A DNA stretch of 64,000 bases from Tilletia caries (lineage: Eukaryota; Basidiomycota; Exobasidiomycetes; Tilletiales; Tilletiaceae): contig JALUTQ010000046.1 in assembly GCA_032718865.1 (NCBI GenBank), positions 124,001 through 188,000 on the forward strand. Direction: 5' to 3'. The translations under genes were made by a program, and so were the position numbers. Numbering within the stretch: position 1 is the stretch's first letter; every line of letters starts with the position of its first letter. Positions 23,495 to 33,775 of the stretch are shown here, in pieces. The notes beneath the pieces were generated by a model that was not told where the DNA came from, did no database searches, and saw only the letters and a list, made by a program, of their open reading frames with translations.

Positions 23495-24209
23495 CAGGGC
23501 TCGGCTCCGACTATAGTCGCACGTTTTTTGGCATAGTCATAGTCGTAGTCGTAGGCGTTTTTTGAAAATCGAAATAGTCATAGTCGTAAGTCTGACTATA
23601 GTGCCATAGTCGACTATAGTCGCAGGCTTTTGCGCAGCCAAATTTTGCACTATAGTGTGACTATAGCCAAAATTGTAACGCCTGTGCGCCACTATAGTCG
23701 GACTTTGGGACAATAATTTTTCGCACTATAGTTGCACGTCCAATTTCAGACTATAAATAGTTATAGTGTAGGTCGCTTTTAATTGTCTAAAATCGGATAT
23801 AGTCAGGCTATGGTTCGACTATCCAACGATAATAGTCGCACTATGACTGGCTATAGTGTTTCATGGGCAATAGATGTCATAGTCTGACTATAGCGGTGGC
23901 GGTCGGGCCTGCGGCTATAGTCGCAACTTCAAGCTATAGTCAGACCATAACATACTATAGTCGGACTATAGCCGAATTGTTTGCTGCGACTATAGCCTTG
24001 ACGTCCAGCTATTGTCCGACTATAGTCGCAAAATCAATTTTTAGACCAGATTTTTAGCGACTATGGCGACTATTGTCTTACATCTTCTGGAGCATAGTCA
24101 TAGTCATAGTCGTAAGTGCGACTATCAGCGGCTATGACTATAGTCGCTCATAGTCGTATGAGGCTATAGTCGTAATAGTCGTAAAATCCCATAGTCGTGC
24201 CGAGCCCTG
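23495..24209. mobile_element. hAT-type MITE, copy 1 (in Helitron exon)
   Basis: 715-bp non-autonomous element. Its 11-bp perfect terminal inverted repeats are CAGGGCTCGGC and GCCGAGCCCTG, flanked by the 8-bp target duplication CTCTCAAC at 23487-23494 and 24210-24217. The duplication fits the hAT consensus nTnnnnAn. The interior has no coding capacity and is a dense lattice of the self-complementary word GACTATAGTC and variants such as CATAGTC. A near-identical copy lies at 36,591. Confidence 0.9.
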
Positions 24210-24769
24210 CTCTCAACCCTCCCGCCCAACACTCGCCTTTGTTCCACTTCATTTATGGAGACAAAAAGATCGACCTCACCGTCCGAGATCCTGTTCTTCC
24301 CTGCAACAACGAGCGCGCACGTATTTTGGCTTCCGATCCGGTGTCTGCCGCAGACTACTTCGAATTCCATATTCGCACCATCTTCGGTCACTTGTTCGGT
24401 TGGAACTTTGACACTCGAGACTCAACTGCGCAAGGCGGGCTGCTCGGTCGCATCAAGTGTTTCTTTCTCTCTCGCGAGCTGACCGACCGCGGAAATCTAC
24501 ATGGGCACTGCGTCATTTGGCTGCACGACGCACCATCACCGTCCAAGATGCGGACGCTGATGGATTCCAGCGACGAGTTTCAGGCGCAATACTTTCAATG
24601 GGCTGAAGATCTTGCATGGCATCACCTCCCTCCAGCTGGTGACGAGACTGTCGATGAACGACTGGAGCCTCGTCAACAAAGACCTCCGCACCCGACCCAT
24701 CCCTTCTTTTCCGCCCAATTCCATCGGGACCACATCATTCTGGGAACAAAATTCCAAGTGCATACGCAT
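24210..24769 (+). pseudogene. Helitron HUH replication-initiator segment
   Basis: It continues the Helitron frame precisely after the hAT insertion (PPAQHSPLFHFIYGDKKIDL). Seen: DPVSAADYFEFHIRTIFGHL, RELTDRG, and the metal-binding HUH motif as HGH in LHGHCVIWLHD (about 24,498-24,520). In intact Helitrons the catalytic tyrosines follow in the same polypeptide; here the frame breaks at VHTH, where a 10.3-kb insert begins. The two tyrosines are found beyond 35,070. Confidence 0.85.
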
Positions 24770-24812
24770 CGGATAGTGACCCGGCTGTGGGCCGGAGGAT
24801 TCCCCAGTCTCT

Positions 24813-25259
24813 GCCTCGGGGTTTACATATTCGGACTCCTCGACGCCCATGTGTAGTTTCCTCAAGTCTGGACTGTAAAACTGACGTACATGATACGGCC
24901 GAGTCATCGTCTGCTTGCATAAAGCGCCCCTTTCGTCTTTTTTTTGCTACTTGTCTATGAATTGCGAGCGATCCTGCTAAATAATCTTCGTACCACCTTC
25001 ACCTACTTTTGGCTGGTCTGCGAGCAGCTCATCGCTCACTTGCTTGACACTTCTGGTCTGTACTTTGACTTCTCTCGCCTCTCTCCGTTTCCCTTTTTCT
25101 CTGACTACAGCAGTTACCCTTCTTCCGGCTGATGACTAGTCACCAGACTTAGTTATACCACATCTATGTACCTCGTACCTCAAGTCCTCAACCCTTGGCA
25201 GACCAGGTTACATACCCTTCATTGGTCACCCTCTCCCGGAATTCTCTCCTGTCACTATG
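24813..25259. other. Left flank of the nested insertion
   Basis: About 450 bp inside the nested element with no recognisable coding or structural feature beyond the subterminal inverted repeat at its start. Confidence 0.4.
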
Positions 25260-26991
25260 TCACTATCACCTGCGACCTGCCGTTCTAGCCTCGTCCCTCG
25301 AATATCGACAGTGTCCCTTGAGGTCGCCTACAACACCACGCGTCTCTGTCTCCTCGACTCCCTCGGATGCGCCATCAAGGCTCTCCACTTCCCCCAGGCC
25401 GTCTCCGTCCTCGGCCCCGTCGTGCCCGGCATCACCGTCGTCCGTCCCCAACGGTGCTCGCGTGAGTTGGTAGATGATCTCCTTCCAATACGAACGCGTT
25501 TCCAATGACTGACATTCCGTCTATTTCTGTTACAGGTCATTGGTACCAACCATGTCCTTGACCCTATCCGTGCCGCCTTCAACAACGGTGCTTTGATCCG
25601 CTGGCTCGACTTCAACGACACCTGGCTCGCTGCCGAGTTACGTTTTTCCACAGTACATGCGCCCTGCCTGAGACGCGTCTCACAATTTCGTCATCCTCTG
25701 CTTTTGCAACTTATAGTGAGGCCACCCCTCCGACAACCTCGGAACCATCATCTCCGTTGGCGACTGGCTCTCCCGCACAGCAGTCGCCAACGGCAAGAAG
25801 CCCCTCACCGTGCAGGACATCCTCACCGCCGCCATCCAGGCCCACGAGACCCAGGGCAACCTCGCCATCGTGAAATCGTTCAACCGGGTCGGTCTGAACC
25901 ACGTCTCTCTCGTCAAGGTCGCCTCCGCTGCCGTCGTTTCCAAGATGATCGGCAACTCCCGCGACCAGACCGTCGACGTGATCTCCCAGGCCGTTGTTGA
26001 TGGTCAGAGTCTTCGCACCTACCGTCACGCGCCCAACGCGTTCTCGTGTAAGTCCTGGGCTACTGGTGACGCCTGCTCTCGCGCTGTCAACCTGGATCTG
26101 CTCGTTCATAAGGGTCAGCGCGGTCTTCCCAGTGTCCTCATCGCCAAGGTCTGGGGCTTCTATGACGTCCTCTTCAAGGGCAAGGAGTTCGCCTTCCAGC
26201 GCCCTTACATCTCCTACGTGATGGAGAACGTCCTCTTCAAGCTCGTGCTCACCGAGTTCCACGCCCACACCGCATGCGAGACCGCCATCCTCGCCCACGC
26301 CGAGATGACCAAGGTCGGCAAGACGTCGGACGACATTGAGAAGGTGAAGCTCCTGACGCAAGAGGCTGCCGTGCGAATCATCAGCAAGGCGGGCGCACTG
26401 CACAACTACGCCGACCGAGATCACTCGCTCTAGTACATGGTCGCTGTCTCGCTCATGAATGGCACGTTGACGCCTGACATGTACAACGATGACTACGCAG
26501 CGAACCCGAAGATTGATGAGTTGCGGGCCAAGATGAAGGTTAAGGAGGAGGGCCGGTACACGAAGGAATACATGGAGCCGGAGAATAGGAGCATTGGTAA
26601 CTCTGTTGAGGTCGTATTTAAGGACGGTAGCACCATTGGGCGGATTATGCTTGATTACGTGATTTGTGTGCCTCTTCCACTTTTCCTACAGACTCCCTGA
26701 CTGAACGCGTCTCTTCTTCAATGACGAACACCCCGTCGGCCACGCCCGTCTTCGTGAGGAGGCCATTCTGCTCATTGCGAAGAAGCTGCGCAAGTACCTC
26801 GAGGACCACTTTGACGAGGCGCGCGAGAGCAAGATCATGTCCCTTATTATTGAGGACCACAAGGCCTTGGCGGCGATGCCTGTTTCGGAGTTGGTTGACG
26901 TGAGTAGAAATTTGTCTTTCTTTCAACGGGTGCGGGAACTTCTGGCTGCCTTTGGTTTTCCCTTTCTTTGCAGCTCTGGCTCAAGGCTTGA
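25260..26991 (+). pseudogene. 2-methylcitrate dehydratase (PrpD/MmgE family) pseudogene
   Basis: Degenerate copy of the mitochondrial enzyme that dehydrates 2-methylcitrate in propionate breakdown. Family sequence is clear: [74 protein letters not shown] and FKGKEFAFQRPYISYVMENV. The N-terminus is missing. Introns are kept (donors at about 25,460 and 25,633; last exon 26,974-26,991), so this is a DNA-level copy and not a retrocopy. It is broken by TGA at 25,717-25,719 where a Trp is expected, TAG at 26,431-26,433 where a Gln is expected, and frame loss near 26,640-26,720. It lies inside the nested insertion. Confidence 0.85.
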
Positions 26992-27519
26992 TTGTCCGCT
27001 TTGCTCGTACCCCTGGATCTATTTACACACAGCTGATGAATCATGAAGGGCGTTCGTATTCTCCGTCAGCACTCACCCTCGCAGATCAGATTGAAGCGTT
27101 GACATTTGATTCATCAGCTGAAGACAAGGATGTGGATGATGAGGCGAAGGGAGCGACTTGCGAGCTTTGACAAGGGTTAGTCATCTCGATGTCTTGAGAG
27201 AGGGAGGAAGAGAGGAGAAGAGGGAGGAGAGTGATAAGAATGGGCAGCAGCGGCAGGAGGAGCTCGCGTCTGTGGATCGGCGTGGCTTACTCACCCTCTG
27301 TGAGTGGCGAGATGCATTGAAAGGTGACGCGGAAGATGTATGGGTCAGCGAAGTTTGCAGTTGCGCTGGTCATATCGACATTCTGCAGAGAGGGAGGGGA
27401 GAGGGCGGATGTGGATGACTGAAGACGGGAGTGTGGAAGATGTGCTGGCTTGCTGAGCGCTGAGTGCTGCGCTTACCTGGAGATGGACGATGGGCAGTCT
27501 TGTATTCAGCTCCAACTTG
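26992..27519. other. Spacer with short inverted repeat
   Basis: About 530 bp between two captured fragments. A perfect 14-bp inverted repeat brackets 27,030-27,120. The rest is purine-rich without coding similarity. Confidence 0.45.
27030..27120. repeat. 91-bp foldback with perfect 14-bp ends
   Basis: CAGCTGATGAATCA at 27,030-27,043 and its exact reverse complement at 27,107-27,120, with 63 bp between them. It may be a tiny foldback element or a captured hairpin. No target duplication is evident. Confidence 0.55.
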
Positions 27520-28440
27520 AGGCAAAGGCCTCCTCGTTGAGCGATTTGCGGAGGTTATAAGCGTATGACTCGAGGCCGTTCTTGACGGTGATGCGGGTAG
27601 TGGCGGCCTCATCCTCAGCCTGTGTATGAGGAAGGGAAGGTCAGTGTCAGTCACCAGTGTTGCAAACGCGTGAGAAAGGGATTGAGTGCGTACGCGGAAC
27701 TTCTCAGCCTCGCTGACCATGCGCTCGATCTCGTCCTTGGGCAGACGCCCCTTGTCGTTGGTGATGGTGATCTTCTGCGACTTTCCGGTAGCCTTGTCCG
27801 CGGCCGATACGTTGAGGATACAGTTGACGCCGACGTCAAAGGTGACCTCGATCTGTGGGACACCACGGGAAGCAGGCGGCATGCCGAAGAGCTCGAACTT
27901 GCCGAGCAGGTTGTTGTCCTTTGGATGTGCATGCTCACCCTTGTAGACCTGGATCAGCGCACCGGGCTGCTTGTCGGCGTAGGTGGAGAAGATCTCGGAC
28001 TTCTTGGTGGCGACAGTGGTGTTGCGCTTGATGAGAGAGGTGGAAACACCGCCGGCGGTCTCAATACGCACAGAGAGCGGCGCGACGTGACTCCAGACGG
28101 CGGCGTCCTTTATCGTTTGTAGGTGAAGCAGGGTAAAATGCGTGTTGGAGTCGTCCTGGAGAAGAAAGGAGCAGAATATGGCGCTCAGTTCGTGTGAGCA
28201 TGACGGGCGACGCAAGGGGGGCTTCGATGTTCGAGTGGGCTCACCTCGTCCAACAACTTGAAGCCAGTATGTTCGAGGATGGAGACAAAGGTGTCGAGGG
28301 TGTTAAATCGACTGGCGACTTCGGTGTCTCCTCTGTGAACCAAACGTGGATCGGACCGCCCTTGCCAGTCGCCTTTGTACGCGCTGGTCAAGTTCAGACG
28401 TCCCTCGCACAGGTCGATGGAGCCGATGCGCTGCGAAGTT
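27520..28440 (-). pseudogene. Cytosolic Hsp70 (SSA-type) fragment
   Basis: Degenerate, intron-containing piece of a Hsp70 chaperone gene covering the end of the ATPase domain and the substrate-binding domain. Seen: [65 protein letters not shown]-like [20 protein letters not shown], and after an intron [12 protein letters not shown]. Many substitutions hit invariant positions (for example IKRNTT for IPRNTT). The upstream part (28,190-28,440) is barely recognisable. The N-terminal half of the ATPase domain is absent. Part of the nested insertion. Confidence 0.8.
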
Positions 28441-29131
28441 GTGTCCCGCTCTCGCAATGTCATCTGGTGGAGGGAGACAAAGTTGTCAGTCTACTTCTCG
28501 TGAGAGGGAGGGGAAAAAAAAGAGATAGAGAGTGTAAGGAACTCACCCCACCCTTGCTGAGGGATGCAAGGTCAATCATGCACGCATACGGTGATGCCGA
28601 AGGAAGGCTCGGTGGACACTGAGAGGCAGGGGGTACAGTACATTCTGCGTTTCAAGGTTCATTGGCAACGTTTGGTATCTAAGGAGAAGGTGTTTCGTGA
28701 ATATTGGTGATAGCGAGAGAAGAGAGAGGAGAGAACACGAGAGACGCGGTGTGCTCTGGTGGGTTCTCGAAAAGTCGTGGGAGTTATGTAACAAAGCCCA
28801 AAGTACAGGGTGGCCCCTTCATGTCCTATGGGCGTATGGTCCGTGGGACGAGGACGGAAGGAAGAAAGAAGAAAGATGGGAGGGAGGGAGGGAGGAGTTG
28901 GGAGGAGTTGAACGCTCCTAAACTGGTCCGAACCGGAACCGGAAGCCGGGAGAAGCTTCGTACAGGCGCATGCTGACCCTCCCCAAACCGATCCGTGTTC
29001 GTAAGACGTAACTCCAACCTTATCATCCCCGGAGAAAGACTACGCAGGCGAGCCCTCTCCCAACTCTCCCCGCCACCCATACTCGCACTCGCCTCGACAT
29101 CCTGCAGGGACGAGTCCGGGAGCAGGAGGAA
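28441..29131. other. Spacer between Hsp70 and ammonium-transporter fragments
   Basis: About 690 bp, purine-rich on the plus strand, with no supported gene or repeat. Confidence 0.4.
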
Positions 29132-29741
29132 CTAGATCTCCTCGCTGAACTGGGTGAGGTCGACCCCGATCGCTTCGTCGCTCTCGGAGGAACAGAAGTG
29201 GTAGTGTGAGATGCGGTTGATGGCGAAGAGGAGCATGAAGGTGACGAGGAAGGAGTAGCCGAAGCCGGCGGCGGAGTCTGCCAGTTGGTATCTGACTGGG
29301 TAGTGGAGGAAGCAGGAGGGAATGAACATCAGTAAACGGGTACCCAGCAAATTCCGGTGGCGAGACAGAACTCACGTTGGATCCAGTTGTGGTTGATGAA
29401 GCCGCCGTTGATGGGTACGGACCCGTCAAAGCTAGCGAACCGGTTGTCCGCAAAGAAGGCAGTAAGGACGTTGCCGACCATACCACCAACCCCATGCGCC
29501 GCAAAAATATCAAGCGCATCATCATACCCACCCAAGCTCTTCCACCTCGTGGCAAAGTTACAAGCCGTGGCCCCCACAACACCAAACGCAACAGCAGCCG
29601 ACGGCGGCTACGATGTTGGTTACCACGATGGCTTGGACGGCGCGGAGGTTGGCACCGAGGATCGAGCCGCCGTTGGATCCCTTCCAGCCGAACCAGAGGA
29701 GAGCAGCGCCGGGGACGACGTAGGCGACGTTGTGAGGTCGG
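29132..29741 (-). pseudogene. Ammonium transporter (Amt/Mep) fragment
   Basis: C-terminal half of a plasma-membrane ammonium permease. Seen: NVAYVVPGAALLWFGWKGSN and NLRAVQAIVVTNIVAAVG, then after a deleted stretch VGATACNFATRWKSLGGYDD, LDIFAAHGVGGMVGNVLTAF, YQLADSAAGFGYSFLVTFML and a short tail ending at 29,132. The piece between transmembrane helices corresponding to the GLTW and Asp-containing region is missing, and the join is out of frame. An intron is kept near 29,290-29,370. Part of the nested insertion. Confidence 0.8.
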
Positions 29742-31183
29742 CTGTGGGGACGATTGGTGGTAGAAAAATGAGCACAGGGAAATGAAGGAAGGCTGTTGGC
29801 TGAGGTAGCGCTTGGACAGGTCAAGACGCTTGGGGCTGAGCTTTGTGAGCTTGGTAGCCTCCTCGTCGAGGATGCGGTCAATGAGGGAGGCGGTGGTTGG
29901 CTTGCCATCGTTCTGTTCAAAGAGTCACGTGTGTTAGTGAAGGGAACTTGCATCAAGACGCGTCACACATGCAACTCACAGTCGATGTGCCATCTGTATA
30001 GATGCAGAGCAGAGTGCAAGGAAGGAGTTAGAAAGCGGTATCAGATCGGCATGCGGAGTGACTGCGCATCTGTCTTCAATGTCGCAACTCACGGTATACC
30101 CAGTGCCAGAGCATGACACGCGAGATCTCAGCAGTAGCAGCGTCCTTCATCCCCCAAAATATCATGCAAGCAACATGAGACGCGTTCAGTCAATCTTTCT
30201 ACGTCCAAATCATTGTCAAGTCAGAGCGTCACTACTCACAGCCCGAGAAGGGCGGAAACCTTGGAGCGAACACCTTCTTCGGTGATCTTCCTGCCGGCAA
30301 TGTTATTCGTCAATGCCGTCACCGACCTCTTCGAGCATGGCGGTCATGTGGGATGCGTCGATCTTGAGCCTATCCTGAGCCCGGACGGTAGCCTTTGCCT
30401 TCTTGCTGCCGAAGGCGTCGCCGAGGTCACGCCGGGCTGCGACGCGGGCTGACCAGTCGGCTGATGGGTCAGAATCATCCTTGAATGCGCTGAGGTTTTT
30501 GGAGGGAGCATACCAATTTGGTCATGGAGGGTGATGGTGTTCGTGTTGGGGTCGCGACCAATACCTGGACAATCGACGAGGGAGAAAATTATCAGCTTTG
30601 ATGTATGAGAAAGCGGTCAAAGAGCTCAAGGAGAAATGTCATACATACTGTCTGCTGTAGCTTTCTTTGTCTGGCGGTCTCTTTCCGTCTGGAGTGAGGG
30701 GCTTTGGTATCCAGTTGTTGTTGTGGTAGAACATGACATCGTCATGACCGCTGAGATAGAGAGCCGGATCATCGTCGCCGAGACGAGAGCGCTGCTTGCT
30801 GCTGCCGCTTGCATTGTTGCCGCGATAGAGTTTCATGCCCTCGGGCAGCTCGAATCCCGCGGAAGAGGCTGCAGTGTGGTATGTAAAGCGCATTTAATCG
30901 GGAGTGTATGCTACCAGGGAATGGAAGACCCGCGTGTACTCACTCAACGCGGCTGCGTAGTGCCCCGAGTGGACCGAGGGCGCGAGATTGACCGTTATCT
31001 GTGCTGCGCTGGGCCTCGCTGACGCTGTTGATAGTGATTCTGATGAAGTGCTGTACTGGGGAAATGGTCGGAACCGCGCAGGACTACGCGAGAATCAGCG
31101 TCGCAGGTCTTCCTATCCGTGAGCGAACCGGGGGCCATCTTATACTCACGATCGAGGTGAGTGGATTCAGGGTTGTTCGCCAT
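29742..31183 (-). pseudogene. Spliced gene fragment, possibly RNA polymerase I subunit A49
   Basis: Several minus-strand exons in a row. The best clue is ARVAARRDLGDAFGSKKAKA (about 30,385-30,450), resembling the Rpa49 motif in which a RRELG-type stretch is followed by AFGTKKARKAI. Upstream are AGFELPEGMKLYRGN, LYLSGHDDVMFYHNN and a first ATG at 31,183. Downstream are MKDAATAEISRVMLWHWVY and KPTTASLIDRILDEEATKL. Stops interrupt several joins, so it is likely a captured fragment. The identity is tentative. Confidence 0.45.
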
Positions 31184-32120
31184 CTTGCGACAGGGGAGGC
31201 AAGCTGAGAAGGAAAGGGAGGAGGCAGCTGAGCAGGGGGTGAGAAGGGAGAAAGAAGGTGAGGGGACATATAACATCAGCACTGTGCCGCGTCGACTTTC
31301 AATCGTCGCATCCCTTTATGGCTGGCTCTGTCCGTTGCCTCGATGCTCGGGATCGATCAGACTTCAGCGTTCGGCCCTCGAGGAGGGCCAAGAGCCAACA
31401 CGGTCTAAACAAATGCTGCGCAAGGGAACGTGATACGTGATGCATGGTCAATACGCATCTTGTTTACCGCCAACAAGAAGAAAGCGAGGGCAGCGAGTAG
31501 GAAGGCGAGGGATGGGGAGAGAGGAGGAGGAGGCGTGGTGGTGATTAGGGTGGTGACGAGGAGGAAAGAGGAAGATCGCTGTGGACGCGCGAGACGATGA
31601 CGCAAGAACAACGACGATTGGAGGTTGTGTTCGGGGGAAAAGAAACAGCTGCGATCCATAGACGCTCCATGCAATCACCTCGCGACGCATTTACACACGC
31701 GACTGGGGCGAAGCAAAGTCCGAGAGCGGGTCCGCAGCCCAGAACCAGCCATTGTTGGTAAGGTGAAGCTTCTTCTTGTTGTGCTAGGACGCCGCGGGAG
31801 AAGACGTCAGAAGGAATTGGCACAATGTGACGGGTCAGGAGAAGGAGAAGGTGAGCTCACGGAGCAGGGGGTGCGCATTTCCAATATGCGTTCTCGAGAA
31901 TGTGAGCAGTATCGGGCAGGAAGAGGAGCATGGCACCGCCATCGAGGGCAGTCTGGCGCATGGCGCGTGCGCGGAGGTCCTGTCGGTAGCCTCAAAGTTG
32001 CGGCAAAGCCGAGGAACGCAGCTGTGAGCGAGACATGCGCAGGCTCAGCTCCGTTGAGAAGCGTCGAGCCCGAGGGTGAGTGTCAGAACGAGTTGAAGAG
32101 AAACACGCAAGAAATGAACT
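31184..32120. other. Unassigned stretch of the nested insertion
   Basis: No confident gene. A minus-strand frame at about 31,890-31,970 (LDGGAMLLFLPDTAHILENA) reads like a real exon from a further captured gene, but the source was not recognised. Confidence 0.3.
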
Positions 32121-33775
32121 CACCAAAGTATTTTGGCCCCTGAAGGTTATGCCATTGCTGGCCATCTCCTCGAGAAGACTGAAGTAGGACAAATGTCAGC
32201 TTTTGACTGGCCTGCAACTTGCCGGCAAACTTGCGCTGGATGTTCAAGAACGGCTGACGATCGTCCGGCATGCGAAAGACGTCAACAGACGTCGGCCGGG
32301 CCGTTGTCGTGCTTGTGCGGCGGGCTCGAGAATGCCGCGGGCCAGTGATGCGTGGATGAGGCTAGAGAGAGCCGAGAGACCGGACGGCCTCTATATACAC
32401 ACTCTTGAGAGTCGCCTTGCTGAGCTTGCTCATGCTTGGCTCGTTCTTGATGAGCATCCAAAGCTCTCCGATGTTCTCGCGGGCCTTCTCGACATTGATC
32501 TGGGGGCCAATACGAGTTCCGACCGCCATCTCTTTGATGTATGCTTCGAGCTTGCGAACGCCGATGCGCTTCGCCTCGGTATACACGATGTTGCCACGAG
32601 CATCGATCTTGGTGTGCAGCGCTGTAGGATCGTGCACCTCCTTGTACCTGGCGGATGCGACCATTGCCTCCTTGCAGTTATCGATTAGCTGTTGGCCAAA
32701 CGTTTTGGCGAGCTCGTAGTTGGGGCCCATGCTTGGATCGATTCTGTCGATGTAGAACTGCATGTAGTCGACCATGGCCTGGTCTGCAGGGTTCATAATT
32801 GTCATGCACCGCGCTGTGATCTCGCGGTCCACGGTCGTGAGCTCGCCGTGGATGATCCAGGAAGAGATCCAAATTCTGCGAAGAACGCTGCATCAGCACA
32901 TGGTCAACCTCAGCATCTGACCGCACATGAACTCACCAAGCTGCAGATCTCCGATGAGTTCGTTCTGCAATGTCGACTTGTCGCTGACCATGTCCTCGAT
33001 GGCCTTGCTGAGCGGAATATCGGCGATGGGCTTCTTGAGCTTCTGAGCCAAGATGGCTCGTATGGTGTCGGTAGCCTTGAGGGGCTCATCGGGGACACTG
33101 GCGGCAGCAGCTGCTGGGGATGCCGAGACGATAGGCGCAGGCGAAGGCGCCGCGACAGCGGCGGGACCAGGAGCGGACGTTTCAGGAGCGCTGCCTTGTT
33201 CGGCAGTTGTGGACCCGTCCTCCTCTGCATCTGCGAAGGAATAGCATATAGCTTCTTGATGGCACAGCATTACACGGCGCTTGCCACGGGCGAGATCTGC
33301 CTTGGCGTACTTGAGCTTGTGTGTACGCTGAGCCATGCCGACCAGGGTCGGTGAGGGACCGAACTCGATCAGGCGTTCGAAGTCGTAAGGGGGGGCGAGA
33401 AGATGATGTTTTGCGTCTCGATCCATCTGACGAGTGAAGCGAACTGGTAAGCAAGAAGCTCGATGAGCAGGAGGGCGGTGAGCTGCTGCTCCTTCTCTTC
33501 CGTCTCCCAACCATCACGCTCTCAGTGGACGAGGGCCTTGCCGAGGCGTGAGGAGTCCGTCTGATTGAATATCAGCTCGGCGTACGCCTTGGTGGTCTCG
33601 AAAGGAGCTGCGACCAGGTTCGGGATGTAGCGCAGACGAAGATTGTCGGGGCTGATGTTCTCGACGTTGATGTGCTTTGAGAGATAGGCGCGGAAAGGGG
33701 TGACGCCGCCTGTCAGGTATCGACTGTGGAAAGGAACGTCGATGCCAGCAAGGGGTATGGTAGCAAAGCCCCGCT
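32121..33775 (-). pseudogene. Fatty-acid synthase alpha-type fragment (MPT end, ACP, ketoreductase start)
   Basis: Degenerate copy of part of cytosolic type I fatty-acid synthase. In order on the minus strand: end of the malonyl/palmitoyl-transferase region (LLAGIDVPFHSRYLTGGVTP, RLRYIPNLVAAPFE), the [17 protein letters not shown] segment, a Pro/Ala linker, the ACP-region sequence ATDTIRAILAQKLKKPIADI and STLQNELIGDLQL, then an abrupt jump to GELTTVDREITARCMTIMNP and the start of the ketoreductase (EMASNGITFRGQNT). Several hundred residues between ACP and ketoreductase are missing. TGA at 33,522-33,524 replaces a conserved Trp, and a C-run near 33,390 shifts the frame. Part of the nested insertion. 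Confidence 0.85.

Noticed and set aside
23497..24215. CRISPR-like array in the ACTATAGTC region
   Set aside because: Units are irregular in spacing and orientation and lie in a eukaryotic MITE with hAT ends; there are no spacers.
25260..26991. Functional 2-methylcitrate dehydratase gene
   Set aside because: Two nonsense codons, a missing N-terminus and frame loss show that it is a pseudogene.
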